Made by a program: the position numbers and the translations under genes
Source of the DNA: Deltaproteobacteria bacterium
GTDB taxonomy: Bacteria; Desulfobacterota; WTBG01; JAGOGO01
Direction of reading: 5' to 3'
Length of the DNA stretch: 36,361 bases
Assembly: GCA_017996625.1 (NCBI GenBank)
Contig: JAGOGO010000014.1
Coordinates: 1-36,361 of the forward strand
Shown here: positions 34,025-36,361 of the stretch, piece by piece
Layout: each line of letters starts with the position of its first letter
How positions within the stretch are numbered: position 1 is the first letter of the stretch
Notes under the pieces: model-generated
Databases searched by the model: none
Seen by the model: the letters and a program-made list of their open reading frames with translations, nothing else
What the model was told of the DNA's origin: nothing

Positions 34025-34312
34025 ATGAAGAAAGGTAAGGGTCGTTTTACTTACTACACTATTCTGGTTTGCATTGTTCTGCTGATGGGTTGTTTTTTTG
34101 TCTTTGGTGATAGAGGTCTTCTCTATCGGCAGAAACTGAAGGCCGAACTGGCAATGATCATAAGTGCTACCGAGACCATGCAGAAAGAAAACGATCAACT
34201 CAGAAAGGAAATCGAGCTTCTGAAGAATGATCCGCAACGCATCGAAAAAATTGCCCGGGATGAACTCGGGATGGTCAAGAAAGATGAGCTTATTTATAAA
34301 AAGGTCAAGTGA
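34025..34312 (+). CDS. ftsB: septum formation initiator FtsB/DivIC family protein
   Basis: The product is 95 residues. A short cytoplasmic N-terminus and one membrane helix (about 10-28) are followed by a periplasmic coiled coil (LKAELAMIISATETMQKENDQLRKEIELLKND), then the conserved tail RIEKIARDELGMVKKDELIY. This is the standard FtsB layout. It joins FtsL and FtsQ in the divisome that activates septal wall synthesis. The ribosome site is weak (no clear AGGAGG). prfB follows 200 bases later on the same strand. Confidence 0.92.
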   Translation: MKKGKGRFTYYTILVCIVLLMGCFFVFGDRGLLYRQKLKAELAMIISATETMQKENDQLRKEIELLKNDPQRIEKIARDELGMVKKDELIYKKVK

Positions 34313-34334
34313 TCCCTCTGCGGCCAATGCCGGC

Positions 34335-34362
34335 AGAGACTGGTTGGTGATCGTCTCTTTTC
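34335..34362 (+). terminator. probable weak terminator after ftsB
   Basis: AGAGAC (34335-34340) pairs with GTCTCT (34353-34358), followed by TTTTCTT. A second, tighter hairpin CGGTGTT-CGGT-AACACCG lies at 34377-34394, and a third CCAGG/CCTGG pair near 34410-34424, so the 200-base gap before prfB is structured. Confidence 0.5.
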
Positions 34363-34513
34363 TTACCCGCTGGGTGCGGTGTTCGGTAACACCGTCTTCA
34401 TTTCACGCCAGGTGACGCGCCTGGTCAGTGCCATATAGTTTCCCATTCTGAAGACCAGACTATTTCACTTTTACAGTACAGAGTGTTGATCATTATTGAG
34501 CAAGGAGGTTGCT

Positions 34514-35618
34514 ATGATACCAGGTTTAGCCGACAAGTTGAAAGCATTGGAAACAAGGATGGACTCACTCCGGAGTTATCTTTGATATCGATGGTAAAGT
34601 AAACCGATTACATGAACTGGAAACGGAGCTCAGCAAGACTGAGTTCTGGGAAAACAGCGATCAGTCGCAGCAGATTCTCAAGAAGCGAAAGGCACTTCAA
34701 ACAGACATCGATGCCTGGAAGGGCCAGCAGAAAGCCCTGGAGGACAGCATCGTTCTCCTCGAGTTAGCTGTTGAAGAACAGGACGAGAAAACTGCGCTGG
34801 AGGTGGAAGGAAACCTCAAAGAGATTGAACAGGGCATTCATGGTCTTGAGATGGCCCACATGCTTCAGGGTGATGAGGACCATAGCGATGCGATCGTGGA
34901 TATTCACTCCGGTGCGGGAGGAACAGAGTCTCAGGACTGGGCATCCATGCTGTTTCGCATGTATCTGCGCTGGGCGGAAAGAAATGATTTTCGAACAGAG
35001 GTGATTGATACGCTGCCAGGAGAAGAGGCCGGAATCAAGAGCGTGACCTTTACTGTGTCGGGCCGATATGCCTACGGATTTCTCAAAGCAGAGATCGGTG
35101 TTCACCGGCTGGTGCGGATTTCTCCCTTTGATGCGAGCCGACGGAGACATACGTCATTTGCCTCGGTATTTGTATACCCTGATATCGAAGACGAGGTGGC
35201 TGTTGAGATCAATGAGGTGGATCTGCGCATTGATACGTATCGCTCCAGTGGGGCCGGCGGACAGCATGTCAACAAGACTGATTCGGCGGTTCGCATTACC
35301 CATATTCCAACCGGAATTGTGGTTCAGTGCCAGAACGAACGTTCGCAGCACAAGAACCGGGCGATGGCCATGAAGATCCTGAAAGCCCGTCTCTATGAGA
35401 GGCAGATCAAAGAGCGAAACGAGAAAATGGATGAAGTGAATGCGTCGAAAAAGGATATCGCCTGGGGCAGCCAGATCCGTTCCTACATCATGCACCCATA
35501 CCGGCTGGTAAAAGATCATCGCACCGGACTTGAGATCGGGAACGTAGATGCGGTAATGGATGGAGACATTGACAAGTTTATTCAAAGCTACCTGATGAGC
35601 CAGGGAGCGGTTGCCTGA
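34514..35618 (+). CDS. prfB: peptide chain release factor 2, +1 programmed frameshift
   Basis: The gene is read as 34514-34582 joined to 34584-35618, giving 367 residues. The first frame encodes MIPGLADKLKALETRMDSL and then RSYL before an in-frame TGA at 34583-34585. Skipping one base continues as DIDGKVNRLHELETEL. The shift site is TAT CTT TGA with a Shine-Dalgarno-like GGAG (34572-34575) just upstream, the known autoregulatory arrangement: RF2 itself reads the UGA, and shortage of RF2 favours the shift. RF2 hallmarks are SPF at 203-205 (stop-codon recognition) and GGQ at 248-250 (peptidyl-tRNA hydrolysis). AAGGAGG lies before the ATG. The base after the TGA is T, where E. coli has C. Confidence 0.97.
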
Positions 35619-35639
35619 ACCGTTCCGACCGTTTCAGCT

Positions 35640-35657
35640 GCTTGAATCGTTTCAAGC
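35640..35657 (+). terminator. weak hairpin after prfB
   Basis: GCTTGAA-TCGT-TTCAAGC forms a 7-bp perfect stem 22 bases after the stop. There is no T-run, so terminator function is uncertain. Confidence 0.35.
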
Positions 35658-35733
35658 GTTGGAATGCCGTGTCTCCCGGGATTAACGTGTAACTATTTTT
35701 TGAGTTCGTCATACTGAGAGAGGGTTCTATACT

Positions 35734-36361
35734 ATGGCCGCTAGAGTAGATGTTTTGTCAGAGGATGAGCGCCTTCGGTATCATCGCCAAATAATATTCA
35801 GCAACTGGGGCGAGCAGGGACAGACAAGGATCAAAAGCGCTACCGTCTTTGTTGCCGGTGTCGGCGGACTGGGTGGTCCGGTGTCGATGTACCTGGCTGT
35901 CGCAGGTGTGGGCAGGTTGAGGATCTGTGACCGCGGGCGCGTAGAGCTCTCCAATTTAAACCGGCAGATTCTCTTTGATGATGACGACATTGATATTCTC
36001 AAGGTAGATGCTGCAGCCTGCACCCTTAAACGCATGAATCATCATGTCAGGGTGGAGTGTCTTTCTGAAGAAATCAATCGAGACTCAATCGAACACCTGG
36101 TGGGGGATTCCGACATTATCGTTGACTGCATGGACAATTTTGAGGCCCGCTACGTCATTAACGACTATGCAGTAGCCAAAGGAATTCCGTTTGTACATGC
36201 CGGCATAGAAGGCTTTGCCGGCCAGCTTGCTTTCATTCATCCGCCCCACACACCCTGTCTGCGATGCAAGATACCGGATATTCCGCCAACTCCTGAACAG
36301 TTTCCTGTCGTGGGTGTCACCGCCGGTATCTTGGGCGCTCTCGAGGCACATGAGGTATTAA
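35734..36361 (+). CDS. MoeB/ThiF/HesA-family E1-like adenylyltransferase, 3' end outside window
   Basis: The frame opens at ATG 35734 and remains open to the window end (209 codons). The N-terminus RYHRQIIFSNWGEQGQTRI, the nucleotide-binding GVGGLGGPVSMYLAVAGVG, the NLNRQILF motif, DCMDNFEARYVIND and the zinc pair CLRCK identify a ThiF-fold enzyme that adenylates the C-terminus of a sulfur-carrier protein (ThiS or MoaD). MoeB, ThiF and HesA cannot be separated on this fragment. The second zinc pair and any rhodanese domain would lie beyond the window. AGAGGG lies about nine bases before the ATG. Confidence 0.9.
   Translation, partial: MAARVDVLSEDERLRYHRQIIFSNWGEQGQTRIKSATVFVAGVGGLGGPVSMYLAVAGVGRLRICDRGRVELSNLNRQILFDDDDIDILKVDAAACTLKRMNHHVRVECLSEEINRDSIEHLVGDSDIIVDCMDNFEARYVINDYAVAKGIPFVHAGIEGFAGQLAFIHPPHTPCLRCKIPDIPPTPEQFPVVGVTAGILGALEAHEVL

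Overview
The window reads as chromosomal DNA of a Gram-negative, probably anaerobic, bacterium of deltaproteobacterial (Desulfobacterota-like) type. The evidence is several lipoproteins with signal II sites, a PBP1b-type bifunctional penicillin-binding protein, a 16-haem HmcA-type cytochrome c, an entericidin-like lipoprotein, a rubrerythrin-like diiron protein, and a thiolase / 3-hydroxyacyl-CoA dehydrogenase / crotonase set. No rRNA, tRNA, CRISPR array, transposase or phage gene could be supported. The taxonomic suggestion is inference. No phylogenetic marker gene was compared.

Layout. 1-946 (-): TPR lipoprotein cut by the window edge, with an upstream terminator that may be an attenuator. 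1714-3351 (+): FapA/DUF342 protein. 3364-7440 (-): a three-gene signalling operon (Cache-PAS histidine kinase with an apparent frameshift, single-domain response regulator, REC-PAS-HisKA_3 kinase) with no DNA-binding output gene. 7667-7869: six 33-bp tandem repeats built on a GC hairpin. 8090-14152 (+): envelope block (serine beta-lactamase-like hydrolase, M48-LysM lipoprotein protease, PBP1b, TPR lipoprotein). 14401-16248 (+): entericidin-like peptide, DUF486 membrane protein, rubrerythrin-like protein. 16321-19450 (-): Yip1-type membrane protein, YHS protein with acidic tail, TM-helix-repeat channel-like protein.

19816-21135 (-): an acyl-CoA synthetase-like protein that has lost its catalytic motifs and C-terminal domain, divergent from a large hybrid histidine kinase (21409-24369). 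24492-24839 (+): a small exported protein with two natural His6 runs. 25344-27185 (-): CstA-family transporter. 27514-29004 (-): 16-haem HmcA-like cytochrome. Next to it lies a decayed paralogue of its N-terminal module (29489-30191). 30633-33764 (+): thiolase, 3-hydroxybutyryl-CoA dehydrogenase and enoyl-CoA hydratase, which together interconvert acetyl-CoA and crotonyl-CoA. A strong promoter lies in front and an intrinsic terminator lies before the last gene. 34025-36361 (+): ftsB, prfB with its classic +1 programmed frameshift, and the start of a MoeB/ThiF-type E1-like enzyme.

The most distinctive points are the HmcA gene with its broken neighbour, the catalytically dead-looking ANL protein, the His6 exported protein, the hairpin tandem repeat and a possible attenuated leader at 1145-1405. 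Three apparent frameshifts (one in the kinase, two in the cytochrome remnant) are all single missing bases, so assembly error must be excluded before calling them real. I did not find a convincing wholly new multi-gene system.
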